From Actinomycetes bacterium (lineage in GTDB: Bacteria; Actinomycetota; Acidimicrobiia; Acidimicrobiales; RAAP-2): a stretch of 11,205 bases of DNA. The position numbers and the translations under genes are program-made. The stretch's first letter is position 1. Each line of letters begins with the position of its first letter. Below, one piece after another: positions 1 to 9,429 of this stretch. The stretch lies in assembly GCA_021849435.1 (NCBI GenBank), contig JAJZSX010000045.1, positions 1-11,205 on the forward strand, written 5' to 3'. The notes below the pieces were generated by a model. It saw only the letters and a list, made by a program, of their open reading frames with translations, was not told where the DNA came from and searched no databases.

Positions 1-633
1 GAAGCGAACCACCCGCCCGGTGGTTCGCGCGAACGAGGCGAAGTCGAGGATTTCGTCGTCGTTGACACCCTCCAGCATCACGACATTCACCTTCAACGGT
101 GTCAGCCCGTATCGCTCGGCGACGTCCATCGCGTCAAGCACTCTCGCGAGATCACCCCGCCGACGAATCTGCGCGAAGCGCTCGGGCCGTAACGAGTCAC
201 AGCTGACGTTGACGCGCGATAAACCCGCCGCGGCCAGGGCAGGAGCCAGGCGAGCGAGTTCGGTGCCATTGGTGGTCATCGCGAGATCGTCAATGCCGAG
301 TTCTCGCAGCTGACCCACGAGCGCGACGACGTCGCGCCGCACGAGCGGTTCGCCGCCGGTGAGGCGCACGGACGTCACCCCCAGGTCCCGGGCGACGCGC
401 GCGACGCGGGCGATCTCTTCGAAGGAGAGAATCTCTTCGCGCGGCCGGAATGCCACGCCTTCCTCGGGCATGCAATACACGCAGCGCAGGTTGCAGCGAT
501 CGGTCACCGACACGCGCAGGTCCCGATGAACGCGGCCGAAGGCGTCGACGAGGGGACCGACAACGGGCATGTGGCCGCCGTCGACGACGTTGACGGCCAG
601 AGGGCTCGATCGAAGACTCACGTTGGCTCTCAT
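1..633 (-). CDS. moaA: GTP 3',8-cyclase MoaA, N-terminal part (cut by window edge)
   Basis: Radical SAM enzyme for the first step of molybdenum cofactor synthesis, turning GTP into 3',8-cyclo-GTP in the cytoplasm. Reading the minus strand from ATG at 633 gives 211 codons open to the window edge. The radical SAM motif CNLRCVYC (Cys47, Cys51, Cys54) follows the typical DLRVSVTDR lead-in, and LTGGEPLVRR (91-100) is the SAM-contacting GGEP motif. MoaA proteins are about 330 residues, so the C-terminal third with the second Fe-S cluster lies outside the window. The start is uncertain: Met1 (633) or Met22 (570). Most MoaA proteins begin shortly before the FGRVHRDLR segment, which slightly favours Met22, whereas the tight spacing to narI (6 bp) favours 633. 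The position directly after narI suggests co-transcription, supplying cofactor to NarG. Family assignment is secure. Confidence 0.93.
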   Translation of the reverse strand, partial: MRANVSLRSSPLAVNVVDGGHMPVVGPLVDAFGRVHRDLRVSVTDRCNLRCVYCMPEEGVAFRPREEILSFEEIARVARVARDLGVTSVRLTGGEPLVRRDVVALVGQLRELGIDDLAMTTNGTELARLAPALAAAGLSRVNVSCDSLRPERFAQIRRRGDLARVLDAMDVAERYGLTPLKVNVVMLEGVNDDEILDFASFARTTGRVVRF

Positions 634-639
634 GGGCTC

Positions 640-1428
640 TCAGTCACGTCGCGCACCTCTCGTCGACGTCGAGCCGCCGTTCGCGTGTGGACGATTCTCG
701 ACTCTCTCCCAGCCACGTCGGGGCCGGCGCGACGCTCCCAGCGAGTCGCGGCTGCGATAGACGATGTAGGGCCGGTAGAAGTAGCCCACCGGAGCGGCGA
801 GCACATGCACGAGACGAGTGAACGGCCACGCGCCAATCAGGAGAAACGCAAACAACGCGTGAAGCTGAAAGCTCCACGGGGCCCCGCTCATCAGCGCCGC
901 GTCTGGTCGAAAGAGGAGGACGCCGCGGAACCACACCGCCACCGTCAACCGGTAGTCGTAGCCACCGGCGTATCCTCCCATGCCGAACAGGTTGCCCCAC
1001 ATGGTGTTGACGAGCCCGAGGGCGATGACGATCCCGAGCAGCGGGTACATCACCTTGTCAGTTACGGTCGTCACCCTAAAGACTGATGGCGTGATGCGAC
1101 GCCGATAGATCAACATCGCGAGACCCGTCACGGTGGCCAGGCCCGCGAGGGTTCCCATGACGACCGCAACGAGATGATACGTATGCTCCGAGACGCCGAG
1201 CGCCGTAGTCCAGTTCTGGGGGACCAGCAGACCCACGAGGTGACCGCCGAGCACGCCGAGGATCCCGAAGTGAAACAGTGGCGAGGCCCACGCGAGGATC
1301 TTCTTCTCGTAGAGCTGAGAGGAACGACTCGTCCAACCGAACTTGTCGTACTTGAAACGCCACACGTGACCGACGAAGAACGAGGTCAAACAGATGTAGG
1401 GAAAGACGATCCACAGAAACTGCTTCAT
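640..1428 (-). CDS. narI: Respiratory nitrate reductase gamma subunit (cytochrome b anchor)
   Basis: Membrane subunit that oxidises quinol and passes electrons through two b-type haems to NarH and then NarG. The 262-residue product has about five hydrophobic segments. The four haem ligands are recognisable: His53 and His63 (spacing of 10), and His190 and His208 (spacing of 18), the same spacings as His56/66 and His187/205 of E. coli NarI. The N-terminus (FLWIVFPYICLTSFFVGHVW) and the segment YEKKILAWASPLFHFGI are typical. The ATG overlaps the narJ stop in an ATGA junction; the ribosome site is weak, so translation probably depends on coupling. The protein is longer than E. coli NarI (225 residues) because of an arginine-rich, low-complexity tail of about 35-40 residues after YFYRPYIVYRSR. 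Confidence 0.96.
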   Translation of the reverse strand: MKQFLWIVFPYICLTSFFVGHVWRFKYDKFGWTSRSSQLYEKKILAWASPLFHFGILGVLGGHLVGLLVPQNWTTALGVSEHTYHLVAVVMGTLAGLATVTGLAMLIYRRRITPSVFRVTTVTDKVMYPLLGIVIALGLVNTMWGNLFGMGGYAGGYDYRLTVAVWFRGVLLFRPDAALMSGAPWSFQLHALFAFLLIGAWPFTRLVHVLAAPVGYFYRPYIVYRSRDSLGASRRPRRGWERVENRPHANGGSTSTRGARRD

Positions 1429-2152
1429 GAGCGCGCCCGCCGTTCAATGTTCACGTACGTCACCGGCGTGCTGTCGCTTCCGCACCCCACCGAGAGGCTG
1501 CCTCTGTAGGGCGCCAGGGCCGTACCGTCGTCGATGCCCACGAGTTCGCTCGGTGGGCCCTCATAGACGAGTCGCTCAGCCTCGGTGATCGTGCGATCCA
1601 GCCGCGGCGGCAGCAGCGAGTCCACGACGCGCACAATCCCCGCGTAGGGCGAGTTCAGCTCGTCGAGCGCCTCAAGCAAGACGAGCAGTCCGGCCCGGTG
1701 CTCGTGCATCAGACGAATCGCCGCGTCTTCATGGCCGAGAGCGGCGAACTCCAAGATGGCGGGAAGGTAATCCGGCAGCTCGCCCTGGGCCACCTCCTGG
1801 CCCGCCACTTTGAACTCGTTGAGGAAGCGCCACAACGCCATGCCGCGGCGTCGGGTGTCGCCGTTCAAGTAATAGCTCAGGTACAGGCAACACCGGCGCT
1901 TGAGATCGAACGTCGCTACGTAGTCGGTCTGCGAGTCCAAGAGAGACACGTCCTCGAGACGCCGACACAGCACCGCGAACGGCTCACCGACACGGCGAGG
2001 CAGCTGACCGTAGACGCGGTTCAGCGACGGGAGACTCTCGATCAACTGCTCGTCGGGATAGCGCAGCACGAGCGAGGCGAGCGCGAACGTGGCTCGCGCC
2101 TCATCGGCGTCCACCCGCGCACTCCACGCTCGAAGCACCCTTCTCTTCGTCG

Positions 2153-2156
<4 letters not shown>
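1425..2156 (-). CDS. narJ: Nitrate reductase molybdenum cofactor assembly chaperone
   Basis: Cytoplasmic chaperone of the NarJ/TorD type that binds NarG and is needed for cofactor insertion and attachment to NarI; it is not part of the final enzyme. The 243-residue product matches the usual length (E. coli NarJ is 236). Family signatures are the segment around residues 79-112 (YVATFDLKRRCCLYLSYY, then GDTRRRGMAL) and GELPDYLPAILEFAAL at 125-140. The reading frame is open further upstream, but the start is set at the ATG at 2156, where ATGA overlaps the narH stop and a strong GGGAGG lies 6 nt upstream; an upstream start would run deep into narH. The stop overlaps narI in another ATGA junction. 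Confidence 0.95.
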
Positions 2157-3732
<1,576 letters not shown>

Positions 3733-3733
<1 letters not shown>

Positions 3734-6700
3734 TAGTACTCCACCTCCTGGCTGCGACGACGAATCACCGTGATCTCGTCTCGTTGATTCCCAGTCGGGC
3801 CGTAGTAGTTGAAGCCGTACGAGAACTGGGCGTAGCCGCCGATGAGATGCGACGGCTTGATCAGCAAGCGAGTGAGGCTGTTGTGGATACCACCGCGCTT
3901 CTTGCTGACCTCGCTGATCGGCACGTCAATCGTTCGGTCCTTGGCGTGGTACATGTACACGGTGCCCTCGGGCATGCGATGACTCACGATCGCACGCGCC
4001 ACCACCACGCCGTTGCGGTTGTAGGCCTCGATCCAGTCATTGTCCTTGACGCCGATGCGTTCGGCATCCTGGGTGCTCATCCACAGATCAGGTCCGCCTC
4101 GCGAAAGGCTCAGCATGAAGAGGTTGTCCTGGTACTCGGAGTGGATGGACCACTTTGAGTGGGGCGTGAGATAGCGCACGGTCACCTCGAGTCGACCGTC
4201 CTCGCCGAGTCGCGGCTCACCGAAGAGGGATCGAATGTCCAGCGGTGGTCGATACGCCGGCAGTTGCTCGCCGAGTTCGGCCATCCAATCATGGTCCATG
4301 AAGAAGTGCTGGCGTCCGGTGAGCGTATGCCACGGCTTGAGCCGTTCGACATTGATAGTGAAGGGCGAGTAGCGACGACCCCCGTGCTCGCTGCCGGACC
4401 ACTCGTGAGAGGTGATGACCTGCTGGGGGCGCGACTGCGTGTCGGCGAATGTGATACGCCGGCCCTCGCTGTCGCTCGCGAGATCCTTGAGCGGACGACC
4501 GACGCGCCGCTCGAGCTCGGCGAAGCCCGCCGTCGCGATGCGCCCGTTCGTCGTTCCCGACAGGGCGAGTATCGCTTCGCAGGCCTGCTCGGCCTTGGCC
4601 AGACTCGGTCGGCCGTCAGCGGGCCCGCCGCGCACGGTGCCGTTGACCCGTCTCAGGTATTCGACCTCTGCTTCGGGCTTGAGTGATATACCCTTCACCG
4701 TGGTCCCGAGCCGCTCCACGTTGGGCCCGAGCGCCGTCATCATCGCACCGACGTTTGCGTAATCCCGCTCGACGGTGACGAAGGACGGCATCGTCTGACC
4801 CGGGACGGGCTCGCAGTCGCCGAGCAGCCAGTCGCGCACGCGCCCTCCGGGCTGGGACGTCTCACCGGGCGTGTCGTGCTGGAGCGGCACCGCGACCAAG
4901 TCGTGGCGCACGCCCAGGTGGCGTTGGGCGTGGCGACTGAACTCCTGGGCCATCGCGACGAACGTGTCGTAGTCCGAACGCGTCTCCCACGGTGGGGCGA
5001 TCGCGGCGCTGAACGCGTGGACGAAAGGATGCATGTCTGTGCTGGAGAGGTCGTACTTCTCATACCAGGTCGCCGCGGGCAACAGGACGTCGGAGAACAA
5101 TCCGGTGCTTGTCATGCGAAAGTCGAGAGACACCAGCAGGTCGAGCTTGCCGACGGGCGCCTCGTCGTGCCACACCACCTCCTTCGGTCGATTCTCAAGG
5201 GGTGTCTCCTCGGCGCGAATCGCGGCGTCCGCACCTAAGAGGTGATGGAGGAAGTACTCGTTGCCCTTGCCCGAGGATCCGAGCAGATTGGCCCGCCACA
5301 CCGTGAGGACCCGCGGCCAGTTCTCCGGTGCATCGGGGTCGGTGCAGGAAAACGCCAGCCGGCCCGACGTCAGCTCTTGGACCACGTAGTCGCCGGGATC
5401 TCGATCCTCGCGCCGCGCGGCGTCGGCGATCTCGAGAGGATTGCGATTAAACGTCGGATACGAGGGGGTCCACCCCAGACGCGTCGCCTGCACGATGCAG
5501 TCACTCAACGCGCGATTCTTGAAGAGACCCCGTCCGAGCGGCGTCGCGAGCTCGTCGGCGCCGAAGCCGTCGTAGCGCCACTGGTCAGTGACCTGGTACC
5601 AGAACGTGGTGCCGGCCATCTGGCGTGGCGGCCGCACCCAGTCCAGTCCGAAGGCCAGCTGCGCCCACCCCGTGAAGGGACGGACCTTCTCCTGACCGAC
5701 GTAGTGGGCCCATCCTCCACCGTTCACTCCCTGGCAGCCCGTCAGGATGACGAGCCCGAGGATCGCACGGTAGGCCTCGTCGGCGTGAAACCAGTGGTTG
5801 ACGCCCGCCCCCAGGGCGATCATCGAGCGACCGCCGGACTCCTCAGCGTTGCGCGCGAACTCGCGGGCAATGCGCTCGGCCGTGGCGGCCGGCACAGACG
5901 TGATGGCCTCCTGCCAGGCCGGCGTGTACGTCTCGACGTCGTCGTAGCCGGTCGGCCACACGCCGGGTAGCCCCTCGCGAGAGACACCGTACTGCGCCAA
6001 GAGAAGATCGAAGACGGTCGTCACGAGGTGCCCTGACACCACGCGCGTGGGGACTCCTCGTCGGATGACACCCCCACCCTCGCCGTTCACGTCGAAGCGC
6101 GGAAGGTCGACCTCGACGGCCGGCGCGCCCTCGCCCGCAAACGACAGAATCGGGTCGATCTCACCGAGGTCCAGATTCCAGTGACCCTCGCCAGAGGCGG
6201 TGTGTCGAAACCCGAGTGATCCATTGGGCACCCGGGCCTCGTTAGTCGCGCGGTCGATCAGGACCGTCTTCCACTGCGCACCCTCTGACGTGTCGAGCGA
6301 GCCGCTCGAGTCCACCAGGTCGGCGGCGGTGAGAAAGCGATCCGCGACGTAGGCGGTCGAGTCGTCGCGAGCTCGCAACGTCACGAGGAACGGCAGGTCC
6401 GTGTACTGCTTGGCGTACTCCTCAAAACGGGGAACCGTTCGCTCGACGAAGAACTCCTTCAAGATGACGTGGCCCATGGCCATCGCGAGAGCCCCGTCGG
6501 TGCCGGGCTGGGCGGCCAACCACTCGTCCGCGAACTTAGAATTCACGGCGTAGTCGGGGCTGACAGCGACCACCTTTTGTCCCCGATAGCGCGCCTCGGT
6601 CATGAAGTGGGCGTCGGGCGTCCTCGTGACGGGGATGTTCGAGCCCCACATGATCAGGTATGACGCATTGAACCAGTCGGCCGACTCGGGAACGTCGGTC

Positions 6701-7440
6701 TGATCACCGAAGACCTGGGGCGAGGCGATCGGCAGATCTGCGTACCAGTCGTAGAACGAGATCATCGTGCCGCCGAGCAGGCTCGTATAGCGCGCCCCTG
6801 CCGCGTGCGACGCCATCGACATGGCGGGAATCGGAGAGAATCCGGCGATGCGGTCCGGCCCCCACTCTTTGATGGTGTGAACTTGGGCGGCCGCGACAAT
6901 CTCGAGCGCCTCTTCCCACCTCGCGCGCACCAGTCCGCCCTTGCCGCGCGCCGACTGAAAGCGACGGCGGCGCTGCGGGTCATTCATGAGATCGGCCCAC
7001 GCGAGCACCGGGTCACCAAGGCGCTCGCGCGCCTCGCGATACATCTCCAACAGCACCCCGCGTACGTAAGGGAAGCGCACGCGGGTCGGCGAGTACGTAT
7101 ACCAGGAGAACGACGCGCCCCTCGGGCAGCCCCGGGGCTCGTACTCGGGCGAGTCGGCCCCCACCGTCGGGTAGTCGGTCTCCTGGGTCTCCCAGGTGAT
7201 GATCCCATCCTTGACGTAGACCTTCCACGAGCACGAACCGGTGCAGTTCACGCCATGGGTGGAACGAACGATGCGATCGTGCGACCAGCGATCCCGATAG
7301 AACACATCCGCGTCGCGCCCACCCTCGTAGGTCACCGTTCGCAAATCCTGATCGACGCGTCCCGGCTGGACCATCCGACGGGCCTTCAGTAGGCCCGATA
7401 TCAGCTCTCCGTCGATCTTCGTACGCTCGTCGTTGCTCAC
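3733..7440 (-). CDS. narG: Respiratory nitrate reductase alpha subunit (Mo-bisMGD catalytic)
   Basis: Catalytic subunit reducing nitrate to nitrite at a Mo-bis(MGD) centre. With the GTG start at 7440 the product is 1235 residues (E. coli NarG is 1247). The N-terminal cluster ligands are His62, Cys66, Cys70 and Cys105 (motif HGVNCTGSCSWK), with the same spacing as His49/Cys53/Cys57/Cys92 of E. coli. Asp231 in SFYDWYADLP corresponds to the molybdenum ligand Asp222. Other hallmarks are WGSNIPVTRTPDAHF, GGGWAHYVGQEK, NLLGSSGKGNE, TWYEKYDLSSTDMHPF and the C-terminal GGYAQFSYGFNYYGP. No twin-arginine leader is visible, so a cytoplasm-facing enzyme is inferred. The start is either GTG 7440, preceded by GGGAG 5 nt away, or ATG 7452, which lacks a clear ribosome site; the open frame up to 7653 overlaps the regulator and is not used. 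The stop shares one base with the narH start. Confidence 0.97.
3744..3749 (-). promoter_or_regulatory. narH ribosome binding site inside the end of narG
   Basis: On the minus strand AGGAGG lies 10 nt before the narH ATG at 3733, followed by a second purine patch TGGAG 5 nt before the start. Both lie within the last codons of narG, so narH can be translated by re-initiation at the TAATG junction. Confidence 0.65.
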
Positions 7441-7445
7441 TGCTT

Positions 7446-7450
7446 CTCCC
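7446..7450 (-). promoter_or_regulatory. Ribosome binding site deciding the narG start (GTG 7440)
   Basis: On the minus strand GGGAG ends 5 nt before a GTG at 7440. It overlaps the competing in-frame ATG at 7452, which itself has only AAGTGGCG upstream. This is the reason for preferring the GTG, although the difference is only four residues. Confidence 0.5.
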
Positions 7451-7472
7451 ATCGCCACTTCTATGTCACTTG

Positions 7473-8192
7473 CTAAGGCTGTCCGCTTCCTTGAAGATGA
7501 ACTACACACCGGAGTGGTTCCTCGGATACGAGCGGGTCGAGGCCCGTCACCGACATCGTCGGAGCGATCCGTTCGAACGTTGCGCTCAACATCCCGAGGT
7601 GTACCTGGCACACCACGGATCGATCCTTGATCGCAATGTCGGCGAAGGGACACTGATGGAGCACGAGCCGATCCTGGTTGGTCGACGGCTCAATCCGCGG
7701 ATCGAAGCCCAGATCGTTCAGGACCGCCAACACCGTGTCGATCCCGCTATTCGACGCGCCCTCAACCTCGTCGGGCGACGTCACGTCCAACGCGTCCGCC
7801 CATCGACGTCCCGCGCGCAGGGCGAGCTGGTGGTCCTGGACCTCTCCCAGTTGGTCCACGAGGATTCGCGCGAGCTCGCGATACGAGGTATCGGTAGTGG
7901 TGCGATGCTGCGTGACGGGAGCATCCGACGTGGCTTCATAGAGCACCCGCGGGCGACCGGGGACCGTGCGCTGCTCACCGACGCGCTTGACGAGACCCGA
8001 GTCGACCAAGACGTTCAGGTGCACCCGCGCGGTGTTGGAGTGCAGCCCTACCGCTCGGCTCGCTTCGGCGGCGTCTAGGGGTCGTTCACTTCTCCGCAGC
8101 ACCCCCAAGAGAGCTTGACGGCTTTCACTGGCGAGGGCACGATGGGTCGCCGTCTTCGAAACGGTGCGTGGCACTCGAACAGTATTACTCAT
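7473..8192 (-). CDS. Winged-helix (ArsR/DeoR/SufR-like) regulator with C-terminal cysteine triad
   Basis: Predicted DNA-binding regulator of 239 residues. Residues about 15-88 form a winged helix: RALASESRQALLGVL, then AAEASRAVGLHSNTARVHLNVL as helix-turn-helix and LVKRVGEQRTVPGRPRVLY as wing. The middle (100-160) is probably a helical dimerisation region. The C-terminal domain carries Cys181, Cys195 and Cys229 (spacing x13 and x33), with His179, His198 and His232 nearby. A similar layout, N-terminal HTH plus C-terminal cysteines, is known in SufR-type Fe-S regulators, so redox, NO or metal sensing is possible but unproven. The start is placed at ATG 8192, just before the conserved HTH region; the frame is open to 8297 but would cross the intergenic region and enter the divergent gene. 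No Shine-Dalgarno is seen, so the mRNA may be leaderless. It is the first gene of the nar operon, with narG beginning 20-32 bp downstream. Confidence 0.85.
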   Translation of the reverse strand: MSNTVRVPRTVSKTATHRALASESRQALLGVLRRSERPLDAAEASRAVGLHSNTARVHLNVLVDSGLVKRVGEQRTVPGRPRVLYEATSDAPVTQHRTTTDTSYRELARILVDQLGEVQDHQLALRAGRRWADALDVTSPDEVEGASNSGIDTVLAVLNDLGFDPRIEPSTNQDRLVLHQCPFADIAIKDRSVVCQVHLGMLSATFERIAPTMSVTGLDPLVSEEPLRCVVHLQGSGQP

Positions 8193-8248
8193 AAACGATG
8201 GTAAAAAGAATGCCAAACGGCACAATCGTTCAAGAGACGAGGTAGAGG
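8193..8248. promoter_or_regulatory. Divergent promoter region with nested inverted repeats
   Basis: This 56-bp gap separates the regulator (minus) from the transporter (plus) and must hold promoter elements for at least the minus-strand operon. It is clearly richer in A and T than the flanking genes. It contains AACGAT at 8194-8199 mirrored by ATCGTT at 8225-8230 (31 bp apart, about three helical turns), and an inner TGCC (8211-8214), AAAC, GGCA (8219-8222). A possible minus-strand promoter is TTGTGC (8225-8220), a 16-bp spacer, and TACCAT (8203-8198) ending 5 nt before the regulator ATG. These are plausible operator arms for the regulator itself; no known FNR or NarL consensus was recognised. 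Confidence 0.45.
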
Positions 8249-9340
8249 GTGGCACACGCGCAGGAACCCAGACAGGTCCCCCGCCCGATGGGATCAATTG
8301 CTCGCTCCGTCCAAAGGCTCCATCCGGGCTACTTCGCCTTCGTGATGGCCACGGGGATCATCTCCACGGGCACCGACCTCCTCGGTCCGGATTGGCTCTC
8401 GCAAGCACTCCTGGCGATTGGCGCGGCTGGCTTCGTTCTGCTCAGCCTGGCTCTGGTCCTTCGCGTGCTCTTCTTTCGAAGCGCCGTCGTCGCTGACCTA
8501 CGGGCTCCCGAACGCGTCTTTGGTTTCTTCACCGTCGTGGCGGGCATGAACGTATTAGGCGTTCGACTCGCCATCTCGGGCCATCCGCTCCTCACCGCCA
8601 TCTTGGCCGGTGTCGCCGCGGTGATCTGGTTGATCCTCACCTACGGAGTGCCCGCCACCCTCGTCCTCTTGCGCGACAGCGACTCCGTCGTGCGAGGAGT
8701 CAACGGCAGCTGGCTGGTGTGGGTCGTGGCCACGCAGTCGGTGTCGACCGCAGCGTCGTCTCTCATCACGGCGTGGCCGTCCAGCGCGGCGACCTTCGAG
8801 CCCATCGCCGTCGCCCTGTGGGGAATCGGTCTCGTGCTCTATCTCGTGCTGATCGTGCTGATCGTCTTTCGCTGGCTGAGCATCGTGGTGACGCCGGCTG
8901 AGCTCGGCCCCCCGTACTGGATCCTCATGGGCGCCACGGCCATCACCGTCCTCGCGGCCGCTCGAATCCTCGCCACCCCCCACAACCTTCCCGTCTACCG
9001 CGCCACCGCGGGGTTCATCGAAGGCGCCACCTTCGTTCTGTGGGCGTTTGGCACGTGGTGGGTACCGTTTCTCATTGTTCTTGGTCTCTGGCGCCACGTG
9101 GGTCGCCACTGGAGCATCGCCTATGAGCCGACGCTCTGGAGCATGGTCTTTCCACTGGGCATGTACAGCGTGGCCACTCTGTCATTTGGCAAGGTCACCG
9201 GCATCTCCTTCATGAAGCCCGTTAGTCAGTTCATGATCTGGGTCGCCGTCGTCGTCTGGGCGCTCGTCGCACTCAGCTTCATCGTCCGTGTGCTCACACC
9301 CCACGAGACAACAACAACGCTTGCGCACCACCACCCGTAA
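8249..9340 (+). CDS. TDT/SLAC1/TehA-family anion channel or transporter
   Basis: Integral membrane protein of 363 residues with about ten hydrophobic segments, typical of the TDT (tellurite-resistance/dicarboxylate transporter) family, which includes TehA and the plant anion channel SLAC1. Family marks are HPGYFAFVMATGIIS (25-39) as helix 1, PPYWILMGATAITVLAAARI (221-240), and the late helix LWSMVFPLGMYSVATLSFGK (296-315). The GTG start at 8249 has GAGG 6 nt upstream (8239-8242); Met14 is an alternative. Family members move anions such as nitrate, chloride, sulfite or dicarboxylates, and the substrate cannot be read from sequence. It is divergent from the nar operon, and no NarK is present in the window, so nitrate uptake or nitrite export is a reasonable guess but only inference. 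A tellurite-resistance function should not be assumed from the family name. Confidence 0.87.
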   Translation: MAHAQEPRQVPRPMGSIARSVQRLHPGYFAFVMATGIISTGTDLLGPDWLSQALLAIGAAGFVLLSLALVLRVLFFRSAVVADLRAPERVFGFFTVVAGMNVLGVRLAISGHPLLTAILAGVAAVIWLILTYGVPATLVLLRDSDSVVRGVNGSWLVWVVATQSVSTAASSLITAWPSSAATFEPIAVALWGIGLVLYLVLIVLIVFRWLSIVVTPAELGPPYWILMGATAITVLAAARILATPHNLPVYRATAGFIEGATFVLWAFGTWWVPFLIVLGLWRHVGRHWSIAYEPTLWSMVFPLGMYSVATLSFGKVTGISFMKPVSQFMIWVAVVVWALVALSFIVRVLTPHETTTTLAHHHP

Positions 9341-9429
9341 TCGCAGGACCCGGGGCACGAATCGGGTGCGAAACAGCGTCCGCGATAACTCCACCATGTG
9401 TAGCGCCGTACTACACATATGCTAGGCCC
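9341..9429 (+). promoter_or_regulatory. Intergenic region with Nramp promoter and 8-bp dyad (9396-9418)
   Basis: The gap contains a perfect inverted repeat, ATGTGTAG (9396-9403) and CTACACAT (9411-9418), with a 7-nt centre. Immediately to its right TATGCT (9418-9423) resembles a -10 box and lies 6 nt before the ATG at 9430, the spacing expected for a leaderless transcript. No convincing -35 box or Shine-Dalgarno is seen. The dyad covers the region where RNA polymerase would bind, so it looks like a repressor operator. No strong terminator hairpin was found for the upstream transporter; only 4-bp stems occur around 9350-9370. Confidence 0.5.

Noticed and set aside
526..1086. A 186-codon plus-strand open frame across the narI/moaA junction
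   Set aside because: It spans two well-supported minus-strand genes and has no recognisable features.
7441..7653. Upstream extension of the narG frame to an ATG-like start at 7653
   Set aside because: It would overlap the end of the regulator gene by about 180 bp, its sequence has no nitrate reductase or Tat-leader character, and a good ribosome site exists at GTG 7440.
8249..9340. Calling the TDT-family gene a tellurite-resistance determinant
   Set aside because: The family name is historical; nothing in the sequence or neighbourhood supports a tellurite role.
9345..9375. Possible terminator hairpin after the TDT transporter
   Set aside because: Only 4-bp stems (CCCG/CGGG, GCAC/GTGC) with no T-run; too weak to call.
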